Source: an uncultured Oscillospiraceae bacterium
GTDB taxonomy: Bacteria > Bacillota > Clostridia > Oscillospirales > Oscillospiraceae
Assembly (NCBI GenBank): GCA_910588045.1
Contig: CAJUPS010000001.1
Location: 1-64,000, forward strand
Length of the DNA: 64,000 nt
Direction: 5' to 3'
Made by a program: the position numbers and the translations under genes. Each line of letters starts with the position of its first letter. The first letter of the stretch is position 1. Positions 42,592 through 51,366 of this stretch are shown one piece after another. The notes under the pieces are model-generated. The model was not told where the DNA came from, made no database searches, and saw nothing but the letters and a program-made list of their open reading frames with translations.

Positions 42592-43542
42592 TTATGTAGT
42601 CGGACCGTCCTTCTTTTCCCTCTTCTCCAGCTTCCAACGGGCGTCCTTGATGGTGAGCGTCCGCAGCTTTTTCTTGCCGCTGGCCATGCGCTCCTTGATA
42701 GCCCGGCCGGTGGGCGTGGCCGCCAGACCACCCAGGGCCGTTTCCCGCAGTTCCATGGGCAGGCGGCGTCCCACCTCCCCCATGGCGTCAATGACCTCGT
42801 CCACAGGGATGCGGCTCTCGATCCCCGCCAGAGCCATATCCGCGGCAGCCACGGCGTTTACTGCGCCGATGACATTGCGCTTGATGCAGGGCACCTCCAC
42901 CAGTCCCGCCACCGGGTCGCAAGCCAGGCCCAGAAGGTTCTTCAACGCCATAGCCACCGCGTGGCACAGCTGCTCCGGCGTGCCGCCCCGGAGGCACACC
43001 AGGGCCCCCGCGGCCATCGCCGAGGCGCTGCCGATCTCTGCCTGACAGCCTCCCGCCGCGCCGGAGATGCAGGCCCGGTAGGCGATAACCGCCCCCACGC
43101 CACTGGCAGTAAACATGGCCTGGAGCATCTTCTCCTCCGGCAGGTTCTCCCGCCAGTAGAGAGGGATCAACACCGCCGGCAACACGCCGCAGGCCCCCGC
43201 CGTGGGCGCGGCCACCACCCGGCGCATACAGGCGTTGCTCTCCCCCATGGCCAGGGCCTCGGCGATGACCTGGGCCATGAACTCCCCGCCGATGGGGTTT
43301 TTCCCGGCATACTCGTGCATCAGCTTCCCCTGTCCCCCAGCCATGCCGCTGAGGCTCCGGCGATCTCCGGTGTAGACCTCGCTGGCCTCCTTCATGGTGT
43401 GCCAGTTATGGGCCATCTTCTCCATGGACTCCATCTGGGATACTCCCCGGTTCTCCATGTCCGTCTCCAGAATGATCTCCCAGAACCGCTTGCCTTCCCG
43501 CCGCGCAGCGGTGACGATCTCCTGCATAGAGTCAAGATTCAT
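42592..43542 (-). CDS. sdaAA: L-serine ammonia-lyase, iron-sulfur type, alpha subunit
   Basis: 316 residues. It deaminates serine to pyruvate with a [4Fe-4S] cluster. Candidate cluster cysteines are in AGACGVL, ACISGAAGGCQAE and LACDPVAG. The ATG at 43542 follows AAAGGAGG. The in-frame TTG upstream lies in sdaAB. It begins two bases after the beta-subunit stop. Confidence 0.95.
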   Translation of the reverse strand: MNLDSMQEIVTAARREGKRFWEIILETDMENRGVSQMESMEKMAHNWHTMKEASEVYTGDRRSLSGMAGGQGKLMHEYAGKNPIGGEFMAQVIAEALAMGESNACMRRVVAAPTAGACGVLPAVLIPLYWRENLPEEKMLQAMFTASGVGAVIAYRACISGAAGGCQAEIGSASAMAAGALVCLRGGTPEQLCHAVAMALKNLLGLACDPVAGLVEVPCIKRNVIGAVNAVAAADMALAGIESRIPVDEVIDAMGEVGRRLPMELRETALGGLAATPTGRAIKERMASGKKKLRTLTIKDARWKLEKREKKDGPTT

Positions 43543-43544
43543 GG

Positions 43545-44213
43545 TCAATCCGCCTCCTTTACATAGTGGATCACCTGGAGGATGCCGGGCTGCTTCTCGA
43601 TGAGCTCCACAATGTAGCCCGGCACCGGGTCGTCCGTCTCAATGATCATCAGGACGTTTCCGCCCTTGGCGCTGCGGTGCATACTCATGTTGGCTACGTT
43701 CACCCGGGCCAGGGAAAGGGCCGTGGACACGTCGGAGAGGTTGCTCTGGTTGTCCAGATTCTGGATGATCAGGGTGTGATAGTCCCCTGAAAAGCTGACT
43801 CCCACGCCGTCGAGTTTGTCCACCATGATACGTCCGCCGCCGATGGAGCTGGCCTGCATCTTCATCCTCCGGCCGGATTCCCCGGTTACCACCAGTTTTA
43901 CGCTGTTGGGATGGGCGTCCCGCAGGTCGATCTCCTCAAAGCTGAACTTCAGCTTGTTCTTTGCGGCAATCTCAAAGCTGTTTGGAATGTCCAGATCGTC
44001 GGTGGCCATGCCCAGCAGCCCCGCGATCAGCGCCTTGTCCGTGCCGTGGCCAACGCCGGTCTCGGCAAAGGACCCGTGGAGGTAAAGCTCCGCCTTCACC
44101 GGCTTCTCCCCCAACAGTGTGCGGGCCATGCGGCCAATGCGCACGGCCCCCGCCGTGTGGGAGCTGGACGGCCCCACCATGATGGGACCCATAATGTCAA
44201 ATACGTCGATCAT
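43545..44213 (-). CDS. sdaAB: L-serine ammonia-lyase, iron-sulfur type, beta subunit
   Basis: 222 residues. The N-terminal SDH beta domain contains GPSSSHTAGAVRIGRMA. The C-terminal ACT domain (LIIQNLDNQSNLSDV) may sense serine. GGGGAAGG precedes the ATG. It precedes sdaAA, the usual Clostridia order. Confidence 0.95.
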   Translation of the reverse strand: MIDVFDIMGPIMVGPSSSHTAGAVRIGRMARTLLGEKPVKAELYLHGSFAETGVGHGTDKALIAGLLGMATDDLDIPNSFEIAAKNKLKFSFEEIDLRDAHPNSVKLVVTGESGRRMKMQASSIGGGRIMVDKLDGVGVSFSGDYHTLIIQNLDNQSNLSDVSTALSLARVNVANMSMHRSAKGGNVLMIIETDDPVPGYIVELIEKQPGILQVIHYVKEAD

Positions 44214-44277
44214 GTTTCCTTCCCCTCATTTTTCTTCAATCCAAACCGGGTTTTTGATTCCTCCATCAGCGGTACAA

Positions 44278-44357
44278 TATCGTTGCCGTGCGGATTTAAC
44301 GGCAGCTACCGAGTGCCCTATCGTTCTTTTGGAATCCTCTCTCAAGAAAAAGGATCC
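44278..44357. repeat. Dispersed palindromic repeat, copy 2, at the degV 3' end
   Basis: It shares ATCGTTGCCGTGCGGA, GTTCTTTT, and CAAGAAAAAGGAT with the copy at 26021-26107, with a divergent middle. Here too the hairpin overlaps the stop codon of the gene it follows. Confidence 0.5.
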
Positions 44358-45211
44358 AGTTTCTTGCAGCACGCCACCGCCATGGACCCCGCCCCGATGT
44401 GGCAGGCCACGCTCAGAGACAGCTTATCCATGTGGATCTCATAGCCCGGGAACCGCTCCCGGATCTCCCCTCGCCACTCCTCGGCGGTCTCCTCCGAGCA
44501 GGTATAGGCGGCGCAGATGTGGACCGGCGTACCAGCGAAGCGCTCATGGACGTCCTTCTCCATGGCGTCCAGCATGATTTTCTTGGCGGACTTCCAGCCT
44601 CTGGCCTTGGCAAAGGCGTCCAGCTTCGCCCCCTGGATCTGGAGCACAGGCTTGATGTTCAGCACCGTTCCGATGGCGGCACCGGCGGCGGTGACCCGAC
44701 CGCCCTTTTTCAGGTATTTCAGCGTATCCACTGTAATATAGATGCTGGCCTCCAGCCGTTCCCGCATGAGCACATCGTGGATGGCCTTTCCGTCCATGCC
44801 CGCCTTCGCCATCTCCAGGGCATCCAAGGCGGACTGCCGCTGGGTGATGGAGATGCGCTGGTTGTCCACCACGAAGACCCTGTCCTTATACTCAGAGGCC
44901 AGCATCAGCGCCGTCTCGCAGGAGGCGGACAGGCCGCTGGACATGGGGATATATACCACCTGGTCATAGCTCTCCAGCACCTGATCCCACAGGTCGGTGA
45001 CGTCGCCTGGGGCGGGCTGGGAGGTGGAGATGTCCGCGTCCTCCGCCAGGCGGCGGTAGAACTCCTCCTGGGTGAGGGTGATGTCCTCAAAGAACAGTTC
45101 CTCATTGATGTAGAAGGGCATGGGCAGCACTCGGATCCCCAACTCCTTCCCTGCGGCCTGGGTGATGCCGCTGTTGCTGTCGGTTACAATCGCTACGTTT
45201 GGCATATACAT
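44342..45211 (-). CDS. DegV-family fatty-acid-binding protein
   Basis: 289 residues with the DegV pattern: VAIVTDSNSGI, FYRRLAEDADISTSQPAPGDV, IPMSSGLSASCETA, and the lipid-handling C-terminal region. DegV/FakB proteins present fatty acids to FakA kinase. No fakA is in the window. AGGAG is five bases before the ATG. Confidence 0.92.
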   Translation of the reverse strand: MYMPNVAIVTDSNSGITQAAGKELGIRVLPMPFYINEELFFEDITLTQEEFYRRLAEDADISTSQPAPGDVTDLWDQVLESYDQVVYIPMSSGLSASCETALMLASEYKDRVFVVDNQRISITQRQSALDALEMAKAGMDGKAIHDVLMRERLEASIYITVDTLKYLKKGGRVTAAGAAIGTVLNIKPVLQIQGAKLDAFAKARGWKSAKKIMLDAMEKDVHERFAGTPVHICAAYTCSEETAEEWRGEIRERFPGYEIHMDKLSLSVACHIGAGSMAVACCKKLDPFS

Positions 45212-45544
45212 TTAACTCCTATTTTTTCGCGCTGTGCAAATTTTGATGACCACGGCTGTTTTCTCTCCGTTGTTCCAGATGGAATGGGGGATCATGCCGT
45301 CTACAAAGAGGGATTCGTTTTTCCCCACGACCGTCTCCTCATCTCCCAGAACTACCCGGACCTCGCCGTCCACGACGATAAAAATGTGGTTGTCACTGTG
45401 AGTATGGTTATTCTCCGGACCGCCGCCTCCCTTTTCAATGTAAGCGATCGCGCCCCACTGAATTTCCCCCATTTGGTCAAACAACTTTTTGGCGGAAAAT
45501 CCTCTGTGTCCCTCCGGGGTCATAAATTCATTGTGACTGTTCAT
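45212..45544 (-). CDS. Cupin-domain protein
   Basis: 110 residues of one cupin barrel. Metal ligands are probably in NHTHSDNHIFIVVDGE and the later IPHSIWN. The ATG at 45544 follows GGGAGGAAGG. It sits just before degV with no gap. Substrate unknown. Confidence 0.85.
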   Translation of the reverse strand: MNSHNEFMTPEGHRGFSAKKLFDQMGEIQWGAIAYIEKGGGGPENNHTHSDNHIFIVVDGEVRVVLGDEETVVGKNESLFVDGMIPHSIWNNGEKTAVVIKICTARKNRS

Positions 45545-45567
45545 ACTGCACCTTCCTCCCAAAAACT

Positions 45568-46362
45568 TTACTGCGGCTCCAGCGCAGCGTGGAGCCTGTC
45601 TGTAATGGCCCCCTGGAACAGGGGCGTGGAGTGCCCATGGAGGGTCTCCAGACCGGCGGCGGCCATACGGGGATCGATCTGTCCCCCCATAAAGAGGTCC
45701 ATGTCCAGAATGAACTTGACCTCCGGGTCCTGTGGGGCGTTAGGGATATTCTGCTTGACCATGCCGGGTCCCGCGTGGATCTTGGCCCGGCAGGAGCTGT
45801 CCAGATTCAGCTCCACGTCCACAGAGCACTTACGCGTAGCGGACTCCTCCACGTCCTCCTCGGCCAGCACGCCCAGATAGGCGGCGGCGATGAGGTCCCG
45901 CCAGCTCTCCCCCTCCAGCTCCAGGGACCTGCGGGAGAAGATGTTGACATACCTCAGCCCGATGCGCTCAAAGAAGGCGGGCTGGTAGATACGGATAAAT
46001 TGCGCCAGGGGCATATCGAAGTGCTTCCCGAAGCTCTCCCAGCCGGGGTAGGTCACGGTAGACAGAGAGATAAAACTGTTGGTGAGATTCAGCTTCCAGT
46101 GCCCGTCGGCAGAGATAAAGTTGTGGTTGACCACCGGTTTGGGCGTCTCCACCTTTGCGCCGGGGGTGCCCAAGCCGGTAATCTTGGCGGCAGGCTGCTC
46201 CTCCTTGGCGGCGTAGCGGGGAAACATGCCCCGGACAGCCTCCTGGAAATCTACGGGCTCCCGAGCCCCGATGGACAGGATGGCCGGGAAGCGCAGCTGG
46301 CAGATCACCTCCGCCAGTTGGGACTTGTCGTAATGGACGCGGGGATTGTCAGAATACAGCAT
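45568..46362 (-). CDS. TIGR04255-family protein
   Basis: 264 residues. The N-terminal LAEVICQLRFPAIL and the FFERIGLRYVNIF segment match the TIGR04255 family, which has no assigned function and often occurs in phage or toxin-type loci. The ATG at 46362 follows AGGAGGAAG. It is the first gene of a transcript with the cupin and DegV genes. Confidence 0.8.
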   Translation of the reverse strand: MLYSDNPRVHYDKSQLAEVICQLRFPAILSIGAREPVDFQEAVRGMFPRYAAKEEQPAAKITGLGTPGAKVETPKPVVNHNFISADGHWKLNLTNSFISLSTVTYPGWESFGKHFDMPLAQFIRIYQPAFFERIGLRYVNIFSRRSLELEGESWRDLIAAAYLGVLAEEDVEESATRKCSVDVELNLDSSCRAKIHAGPGMVKQNIPNAPQDPEVKFILDMDLFMGGQIDPRMAAAGLETLHGHSTPLFQGAITDRLHAALEPQ

Positions 46363-46394
46363 GGCGTTCTTCCTCCTGAACACTCATTTTTTCT

Positions 46395-46423
46395 ATTGTA
46401 TCCCGCCCGAGGGAAAAAGTCAA
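46395..46423 (-). promoter_or_regulatory. Promoter of the TIGR04255-cupin-degV transcript
   Basis: On the minus strand TTGACT (46423-46418), 17 bases, TACAAT (46400-46395). Confidence 0.75.
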
Positions 46424-46460
46424 TAAAAAAGCCCTCCGAACACGATCGTCCGGAGGACTT
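46424..46460 (-). terminator. Terminator of the cell-wall hydrolase gene
   Basis: On the minus strand AAGTCCTCCG pairs with CGGAGGGCTT, followed by TTTTTATT. It slightly overlaps the promoter of the next gene. Confidence 0.75.
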
Positions 46461-46474
46461 GCGATGGATCAAAT

Positions 46475-47263
46475 TTATAAATAGAACATATGGCAGCCGA
46501 TCGTGGCGCAGTAGGTCCGGTTCTGCCGCACCCAGAGGCCCTTGGACAGCGCAGGATTGAAGAAGTACAGGCTCTCCCCCACTGCGTCCACACCGGCCAG
46601 CGCCAGGCGGGCCGCCAGCACGCTCTGTTCCGTCGGCTCATCGTAAACGGCCCCGTTGGACACAGGCTCGAACTGCACGCCGTTTTTCTGGTCGAAGACC
46701 ACGCCCTTCACGGTATCCGGGAACTGGTCGGAGGTCACGCGATTGAGAATCACGTTCCCCACGGCCACCTGTCCCATGAGGGCCTCCCCCTTGCTCTCTG
46801 CACTGATGATTCGACTGAGCCAGTAGAAATCCTCCTCCGTGTAGGGCGTGCCAGACAGCTCCCGCACTGCCACAGGGGTATCCCAGTCCACAAAGTCCAC
46901 CTCTGCGCCCAGCAGATTGGACACGCTCCGCAGCGGCACATATGTACGCCCCTCCCGCAGCAGCGCCGCCTGCCCGGTCCAGCAGGTGTAGCCGTCGGCC
47001 AGCACATAGCCGCGCTGGATGGGGACGCCCAGCGTGAAGAGATCCGTCTCTGCCGTGGCGAGGCGGGCCTGATGGTCCCACTGGGTTTCCCAGCCGCCCA
47101 GGGCATCCATCAGCGAGGTCAGCTGGACATAGGTCACCCCATCCTCCACAAAGGCGGGAACCGTCCGGCCGCCCGCCGTGACCGTCACATTCTCCCCCGC
47201 CCGAGCGGCGCCCGTCAGCAGGAAAGCGGTCAAAAGAAAACTCAGGATCCTTTTTCCATTCAT
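46475..47263 (-). CDS. Secreted cell-wall hydrolase (SleB/CwlJ type) with stalk domain
   Basis: 262 residues. The signal peptide spans about 1-22. A copper-amine-oxidase-N-like stalk domain lies about 25-125 (RTVPAFVEDGVTYVQL; YVPLRSVSNLLGAEV). The C-terminal hydrolase_2 domain has SRIISAESKGEALMGQVAVGNVILNRV, with the catalytic-type glutamate in SAESKGE, and ends NPALSKGLWVRQN. This domain cleaves spore cortex or wall peptidoglycan, so spore formation is plausible. The ATG at 47263 follows AAAGGAGC. Confidence 0.9.
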   Translation of the reverse strand: MNGKRILSFLLTAFLLTGAARAGENVTVTAGGRTVPAFVEDGVTYVQLTSLMDALGGWETQWDHQARLATAETDLFTLGVPIQRGYVLADGYTCWTGQAALLREGRTYVPLRSVSNLLGAEVDFVDWDTPVAVRELSGTPYTEEDFYWLSRIISAESKGEALMGQVAVGNVILNRVTSDQFPDTVKGVVFDQKNGVQFEPVSNGAVYDEPTEQSVLAARLALAGVDAVGESLYFFNPALSKGLWVRQNRTYCATIGCHMFYL

Positions 47264-47448
47264 ATAAGCACATGCTCCTTTCCGATGAAAACAGAACTTT
47301 TTTGTCCCTTCGGACAGTATAGCGGAAGACGGTCCCCGGAGGCAAGCTGTAAATTCTGGTAATCCCTCCCCCCTCTCCCCCCTGGCACCGGACGCTGCCG
47401 CAGGAAAAGGATGGACAAATCTTTCCACGCATTTCCAGGAAAAAAGTC

Positions 47449-47477
47449 TTGAAAAAACTGGAAATTCATGGTATCCT
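47449..47477 (+). promoter_or_regulatory. Promoter of the PfkB-family kinase
   Basis: TTGAAA (47449-47454), 17 bases, TATCCT (47472-47477). Confidence 0.65.
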
Positions 47478-47513
47478 GACCATAACTGATAAAAGAGAGC
47501 AGGTGTGCGTGAT

Positions 47514-48425
47514 ATGATCTACACCATTACCACCAACCCTTCCCTGGACTATACGGTGGACGCGGATGTGATCCTTGGGCAGATCAACCGTGCCAACAGT
47601 GAAATCATCTATCCCGGCGGCAAGGGGATCAACGTCTCCCTCTCCCTCCAGCGGCTCGGGGAGGAGACCCGCGCGCTGGGCTTCGCGGCGGGCCGCATTG
47701 GACAAACGATCCGCGACCTGCTGGACGACCTGGGGTGCCCCCATACCCTGCTGGAGCTTGGCAGCGGACAGAGCCGTATCAACGTGAAGATCCGCGGCCC
47801 TGTGGAGACTGCCGTCAACGGCCGGGGACCGGACCTGGGGGCCGGTGATCTGGTGCATCTGTTGGAGCTGCTGCAAGACGTCAGGCGGGAGGACACGGTG
47901 GTCCTCTCCGGCTGGGCCCAGAATATCGCCATCTACGTCTCGATTCTCCGGCAGCTGGAGGAAACCGGCTGCATGACGGTCCTCGATTGTGGCGGTGAGG
48001 CGCTCTGGCAGTGTCTGGACTGTCACCCCTTCCTGGTCAAGCCCAACCTGGTGGAGCTGGGCGCTCTGTTCGGCGTGGAGGATCTGGAGTACGCCGAGGG
48101 CGTGGAGCTGGCGCATCAGCTTCAGTTGGAAGGTGCGCGGAACGTACTGGTCTCCATGGGGGGCAGCGGGGCGTTCCTGCTGACAGAGAGCCGGGAGCTG
48201 TACTTCGCCAGCGCCTGTGCCGGAAGGACCAATAACACTGTCGGCGCGGGGGATTCCCTGATCGCCGGATTCCTCACGGGACTGCGGCGGACGGGCGACT
48301 TCGGCAGCGCCCTACAGATGGGCGTAGCCGCCGGATGTGCCACGGCCTTCAGCGACTGGCTGGGCACGGAGGAATACACGCTGGAGCTGATGGAGCAGAT
48401 CCGCGTAGAGAAGAGCTCGTTGTAA
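47514..48425 (+). CDS. PfkB-family sugar kinase, 1-phosphofructokinase-like
   Basis: 303 residues of ribokinase fold. MIYTITTNPSLDYTV at the N-terminus, GGKGINVSLSLQRLG, and the catalytic GAGDSLIAGFLTG are those of the 1-phosphofructokinase/tagatose-6-phosphate kinase group. The fructose-1-phosphate role is likely but a PTS gene, its usual neighbour, is absent. The ATG at 47514 has only a weak AGGTG upstream. It is monocistronic. Confidence 0.85.
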   Translation: MIYTITTNPSLDYTVDADVILGQINRANSEIIYPGGKGINVSLSLQRLGEETRALGFAAGRIGQTIRDLLDDLGCPHTLLELGSGQSRINVKIRGPVETAVNGRGPDLGAGDLVHLLELLQDVRREDTVVLSGWAQNIAIYVSILRQLEETGCMTVLDCGGEALWQCLDCHPFLVKPNLVELGALFGVEDLEYAEGVELAHQLQLEGARNVLVSMGGSGAFLLTESRELYFASACAGRTNNTVGAGDSLIAGFLTGLRRTGDFGSALQMGVAAGCATAFSDWLGTEEYTLELMEQIRVEKSSL

Positions 48426-48435
48426 CAGAAAATCA

Positions 48436-48478
48436 CCCCGCCATTCCCAGCCGGGAATGGCGGGGTATCCTCTTTTTT
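48436..48478 (+). terminator. Terminator of the PfkB-family kinase
   Basis: A perfect 13-bp stem, CCCCGCCATTCCC and complement, with AGCC loop, then TATCCTCTTTTTT. Confidence 0.9.
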
Positions 48479-48500
48479 GACGCGGCTGGGAATCCAGGCC

Positions 48501-48683
48501 CTATTGTTTCTCTTGGCTCAACCGCACGACGGCGAAGGCATACACCGGCAGCGCGACCAGGACCACAATGCCCAGCGTCCTCACCACCGCGTCCGGCACG
48601 CCGTCCCACAACAGCCAGAATAGCCCTTGCAGCACGACCGCCGCGCCCAGCACGGCCCGGCTCACCGTCCGGATGCGTTTCAT
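48501..48683 (-). CDS. Small membrane protein (60 aa) of the PadR cluster
   Basis: 60 residues with two hydrophobic helices (VLGAAVVLQGLFWLLW and VRTLGIVVLVALPVYAFAVV). The ATG at 48683 follows AGGAGGAG. It is the last gene of the leftward PadR cluster. No family recognised. Confidence 0.7.
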   Translation of the reverse strand: MKRIRTVSRAVLGAAVVLQGLFWLLWDGVPDAVVRTLGIVVLVALPVYAFAVVRLSQEKQ

Positions 48684-48687
48684 ACCC

Positions 48688-48867
48688 CTACTCCTCCTCT
48701 CGTCTCTTCCGTCCCTCTCCGACAACGCCCCACAGCTCCAGGGCGCAGGCCAGGACCAGCATCAGCAGCTTCAGCTCATGCGGAATCCATCCCGCCTCTC
48801 CCAACAGAATGGCGGCAGCCAGCAGCAGGCAGCCGGACGCAATCCACAGATTTCTTTTCCTCACCAT
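48688..48867 (-). CDS. Small membrane protein (59 aa) of the PadR cluster
   Basis: 59 residues from ATG 48867 after AGGGAGGAGGAGG. Two hydrophobic stretches (LWIASGCLLLAAAILLG and LKLLMLVLACALELWGVV) and a charged tail (EGRKRREEE) are seen. It lies between the DUF2812 gene and the 60-residue gene, with tight spacing on both sides. Function unknown. Confidence 0.7.
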   Translation of the reverse strand: MVRKRNLWIASGCLLLAAAILLGEAGWIPHELKLLMLVLACALELWGVVGEGRKRREEE

Positions 48868-48879
48868 GCCTCCTCCTCC

Positions 48880-49407
48880 CTATTGGCCCTCCCGTTCTAA
48901 CTCCCGTATCTTTCGGGTGCACTGTAGAACGGCCCGCAAAAATAAGGCGACAATGACGATATAAAGTCCCGCGAGGCACCGGGCGAACATGTCCTCCGGA
49001 AACCGGATCAATGTGCTGATCCCAGTGACGGAGCAGCAGGCCTCTATCACCAGTCCCCACAGAAACAGGGCCCGGATCCGGCGGTACAGGTCCAATTTGG
49101 ATTCCGTGTCGGTATAGACCTCAAACGGTCCGTCCTCCGCCCGCTTGCGGAGGTATACCCATCTCGCCCACCGCTGGACAATTTCCACGCCCATCTCGTT
49201 CATGAAGATCACATAATCTTCGTAGTTGTCGGCCATGAGACCCTTCCCCGGCAGGAGGTCGATCTGGTAGATGTACTCCCCCGGCTGGCAGGGGGCAAAG
49301 GTCACCATCCCGATAAAAAAGCTGACCATGGCCCACCCCTGTTGGGCATATTCGTTGAGCCACTCCTGCTCTTCGTCCTTGTCAAAGGTGTACTTCCAAC
49401 GGATCAT
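48880..49407 (-). CDS. DUF2812 membrane protein
   Basis: 175 residues. The N-terminal DUF2812 domain (WLNEYAQQGWAMVSF; YIYQIDLLPGKG) precedes two membrane helices near 118-138 and 148-168. DUF2812 genes are commonly paired with PadR regulators. The ATG at 49407 follows GGAGGGCGG and overlaps the PadR stop by 4 bases. Confidence 0.88.
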   Translation of the reverse strand: MIRWKYTFDKDEEQEWLNEYAQQGWAMVSFFIGMVTFAPCQPGEYIYQIDLLPGKGLMADNYEDYVIFMNEMGVEIVQRWARWVYLRKRAEDGPFEVYTDTESKLDLYRRIRALFLWGLVIEACCSVTGISTLIRFPEDMFARCLAGLYIVIVALFLRAVLQCTRKIRELEREGQ

Positions 49408-49727
49408 GTCCCGCCCTCCATTTTCTCGCCGTTCAGCACCAGCTCCCGCAGCCGCCGCAGCTCGGCGGCGAAGACCTCCCGGCCTAACCCGGTGATGACG
49501 TATTCCTTTTTCTTCCGGGAGCCCGGATCCGCACTGTGGAGGACGATCCACCCCTTCTCCAGCATGGAGTTAATGGCCCCATACAGAGTCCCCGGCCCCA
49601 GGTTCACCCGGCCTCCGGTCATTTCCGCCACCTCCTGGATGATACCGTAGCCATGGATGGGCTCCCGGGCCGCCAGGAGGATGTAGAACAGAGCCTCCGT
49701 AAGGGGCTGTTGGCTTCTACTTTCCAC
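49404..49727 (-). CDS. PadR-family transcriptional regulator
   Basis: 107 residues of winged-helix type (PLTEALFYILLAAREPIHGYGIIQEV; LGPGTLYGAINSMLEKGWI; KKKEYVITGLGREV). It likely represses its own operon through the dyad at 49941-49963. It overlaps the upstream small membrane gene by 11 bases and the DUF2812 gene by 4, so the whole cluster is co-translated. Confidence 0.92.
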   Translation of the reverse strand: MESRSQQPLTEALFYILLAAREPIHGYGIIQEVAEMTGGRVNLGPGTLYGAINSMLEKGWIVLHSADPGSRKKKEYVITGLGREVFAAELRRLRELVLNGEKMEGGT

Positions 49728-49917
49728 TGCGCTTCCACTTCCGAACCTTCCGTGCGGACTTCTCCGGCAGCAGCGCCAGGACGAAGAACACGACCGCCAG
49801 ACCCAGTACGACCCCCATCAGAAAATCCGGCACCCCCGGCAGCAGGTTGTTGACCACCAGGTAGGATGCCCCCAGCAGACCACCCAGCATGGCGTACTTG
49901 CGTTTTCTCTCGTTCAT
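49717..49917 (-). CDS. Small membrane protein (66 aa), first gene of the PadR cluster
   Basis: 66 residues with two hydrophobic helices (LGGLLGASYLVVNNLLPGVPDFL and GVVLGLAVVFFVLALL) between basic ends. GGAGGAG lies before the ATG. It is followed at once by padR. No family recognised; it may be the regulated membrane product. Confidence 0.75.
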   Translation of the reverse strand: MNERKRKYAMLGGLLGASYLVVNNLLPGVPDFLMGVVLGLAVVFFVLALLPEKSARKVRKWKRSGK

Positions 49918-49940
49918 ACTCCGCTCCTCCTCCGGTAAAA

Positions 49941-49963
49941 AATATATCGCTCTTCGATATATT
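49941..49963. promoter_or_regulatory. Probable PadR operator
   Basis: A perfect 9-bp inverted repeat, AATATATCG and CGATATATT, with a CTCTT spacer lies just downstream of the -10 box. Another ATATA tract adjoins it. Binding by the cluster's PadR is inferred. Confidence 0.65.
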
Positions 49964-49964
49964 C

Positions 49965-49993
49965 AATATATCACTTGCCGATCGATTTGTCAA
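49965..49993 (-). promoter_or_regulatory. Promoter of the PadR cluster
   Basis: On the minus strand TTGACA (49993-49988), 17 bases, TATATT (49970-49965). Confidence 0.85.
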
Positions 49994-50009
49994 GTGGTCC
50001 CGCAAAAAA

Positions 50010-50035
50010 TCCGGGGCGGAGTAATCCGCCCCGGA
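50010..50035 (-). terminator. Terminator of the AI-2E family gene
   Basis: A perfect 11-bp stem, TCCGGGGCGGA and complement, with GTAA loop and TTTTTT on the minus strand. Confidence 0.85.
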
Positions 50036-50039
50036 ACGC

Positions 50040-51194
50040 TTATTTGATGTGCAGCCCCTTCTCCTTCAGGCGCGTGTAGACAAATTCGCGGAAGAGCGTA
50101 TAGGCCACCGAGGCCAGGGGGATGGACACCAGCATTCCCATCACACCCATCAGGCTTCCGCCAATGCTCACCGCCGCCAGTACCCAGATCGAGGGAAGGC
50201 CCACGGAGGACCCCACCACATGGGGATAGATCAGATTGCCCTCGATCTGCTGGAGCGTCAGGAACAGGATCACGAAAATCAGCGCCTGCATGGGCGAGAC
50301 CATCAGCAGCAGAAATGCACCCACGATGCACCCGATAAACGCACCCACAATGGGGATGAGCGCCGTCACGGAAATCAGGCAGCCCACCAGCAGCGCATAG
50401 GGCATCCGCAGCAGCGTCATGGACGCGATGAACATTGTCCCTAGGATGACGGCCTCCACACACTGCCCAGTGATAAAGCTGGAGAATACCTTGTGGCTGA
50501 GAGAGCATACCCGAACCACCTGATCCGCCCCGCCCTTTGGTGCCAGCGCATAGAGGGCCTTGCGGCACTGGAGGCCCAGCTTTTCCTTTTGCAGGAGCAG
50601 GTAGATGGCGAAGATCAGGGAGATGAACCCCGCGCTGACCGCGCTGAACACCTGCATGGTGGCGGAGATCGTGGTGGAAACCACACTGCCCACACCGGTG
50701 GTCAGGAAGTCCCACAAATTTTTTGCCAGTCCGGCCCAGTCCACCGACAGGTTTTCCAGCCAATCCGTAATCTGGGGGTAGGCGGCAAACTGCTCCTCCG
50801 CCCAGGCGCCCAGGCGGTTGATCGCCGCCGCAGCATAGCCCCCCAGGCTGCCGATGCTCACGGCCAGCTGGGGAACCACCACCAGCACCAGCAGCAGGAT
50901 CACCGCTGCCAGCAGTACGAGGGTCAGCAGCAGACTGAGCACCCTGGTCAGCGCAGGCGGGAGCCCCTTCTTCTTTTTCCCGCCGGGGCGCTGGAAGAGC
51001 TTCCTCTCCAGGAAGCTCATGGGGACATTCAGAATGAAGGCTATTGCCGCGCCCACAAACAGTGGGGAGACAATGCCCCACAAAAACAGCAGCGCTCCCG
51101 CCACCGCATCCAGCCGCTGCACGCCCACCAGAAGCAGCACGGTAAAGGTAATCAGCAGCATGATCTTCCTCATGGTCGCCCGGTTCAGTTCCAT
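50040..51194 (-). CDS. AI-2E-family transporter
   Basis: 384 residues with about seven or eight helices. The N-terminal pair (IMLLITFTVLLLVG; ALLFLWGIVSPLFVGAAIAFILNVP) and the C-terminal cluster (LVGCLISVTALIPIVGAFIGCIVGAFLLL) match the AI-2E/YtvI exporters. The family name reflects AI-2 export by one member; other members exchange Na+ for protons. GGAGGACG precedes the ATG. Monocistronic. Confidence 0.9.
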   Translation of the reverse strand: MELNRATMRKIMLLITFTVLLLVGVQRLDAVAGALLFLWGIVSPLFVGAAIAFILNVPMSFLERKLFQRPGGKKKKGLPPALTRVLSLLLTLVLLAAVILLLVLVVVPQLAVSIGSLGGYAAAAINRLGAWAEEQFAAYPQITDWLENLSVDWAGLAKNLWDFLTTGVGSVVSTTISATMQVFSAVSAGFISLIFAIYLLLQKEKLGLQCRKALYALAPKGGADQVVRVCSLSHKVFSSFITGQCVEAVILGTMFIASMTLLRMPYALLVGCLISVTALIPIVGAFIGCIVGAFLLLMVSPMQALIFVILFLTLQQIEGNLIYPHVVGSSVGLPSIWVLAAVSIGGSLMGVMGMLVSIPLASVAYTLFREFVYTRLKEKGLHIK

Positions 51195-51303
51195 AGTCGT
51201 CCTCCCTGCCGCCGGGGGCGGCGCTTGACATAATTACTTTATCCTACCCCTTGCGAGCGGTTTCGTCAAGGAAGAATTTGTAAACAGTTGGAAAACCGAT
51301 GGG

Positions 51304-51337
51304 AAAATCCCCCCGCAGAAACCTGCGGAGGGATTTT
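51304..51337 (-). terminator. Terminator of the aminotransferase gene
   Basis: AAAATCCCCCCGCAG (51304-51318) pairs with 51323-51337 with one mismatch; T-run on the minus strand. Confidence 0.75.
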
Positions 51338-51366
51338 AGCGTGTCGGGATATGGGGAAGACTTCGA

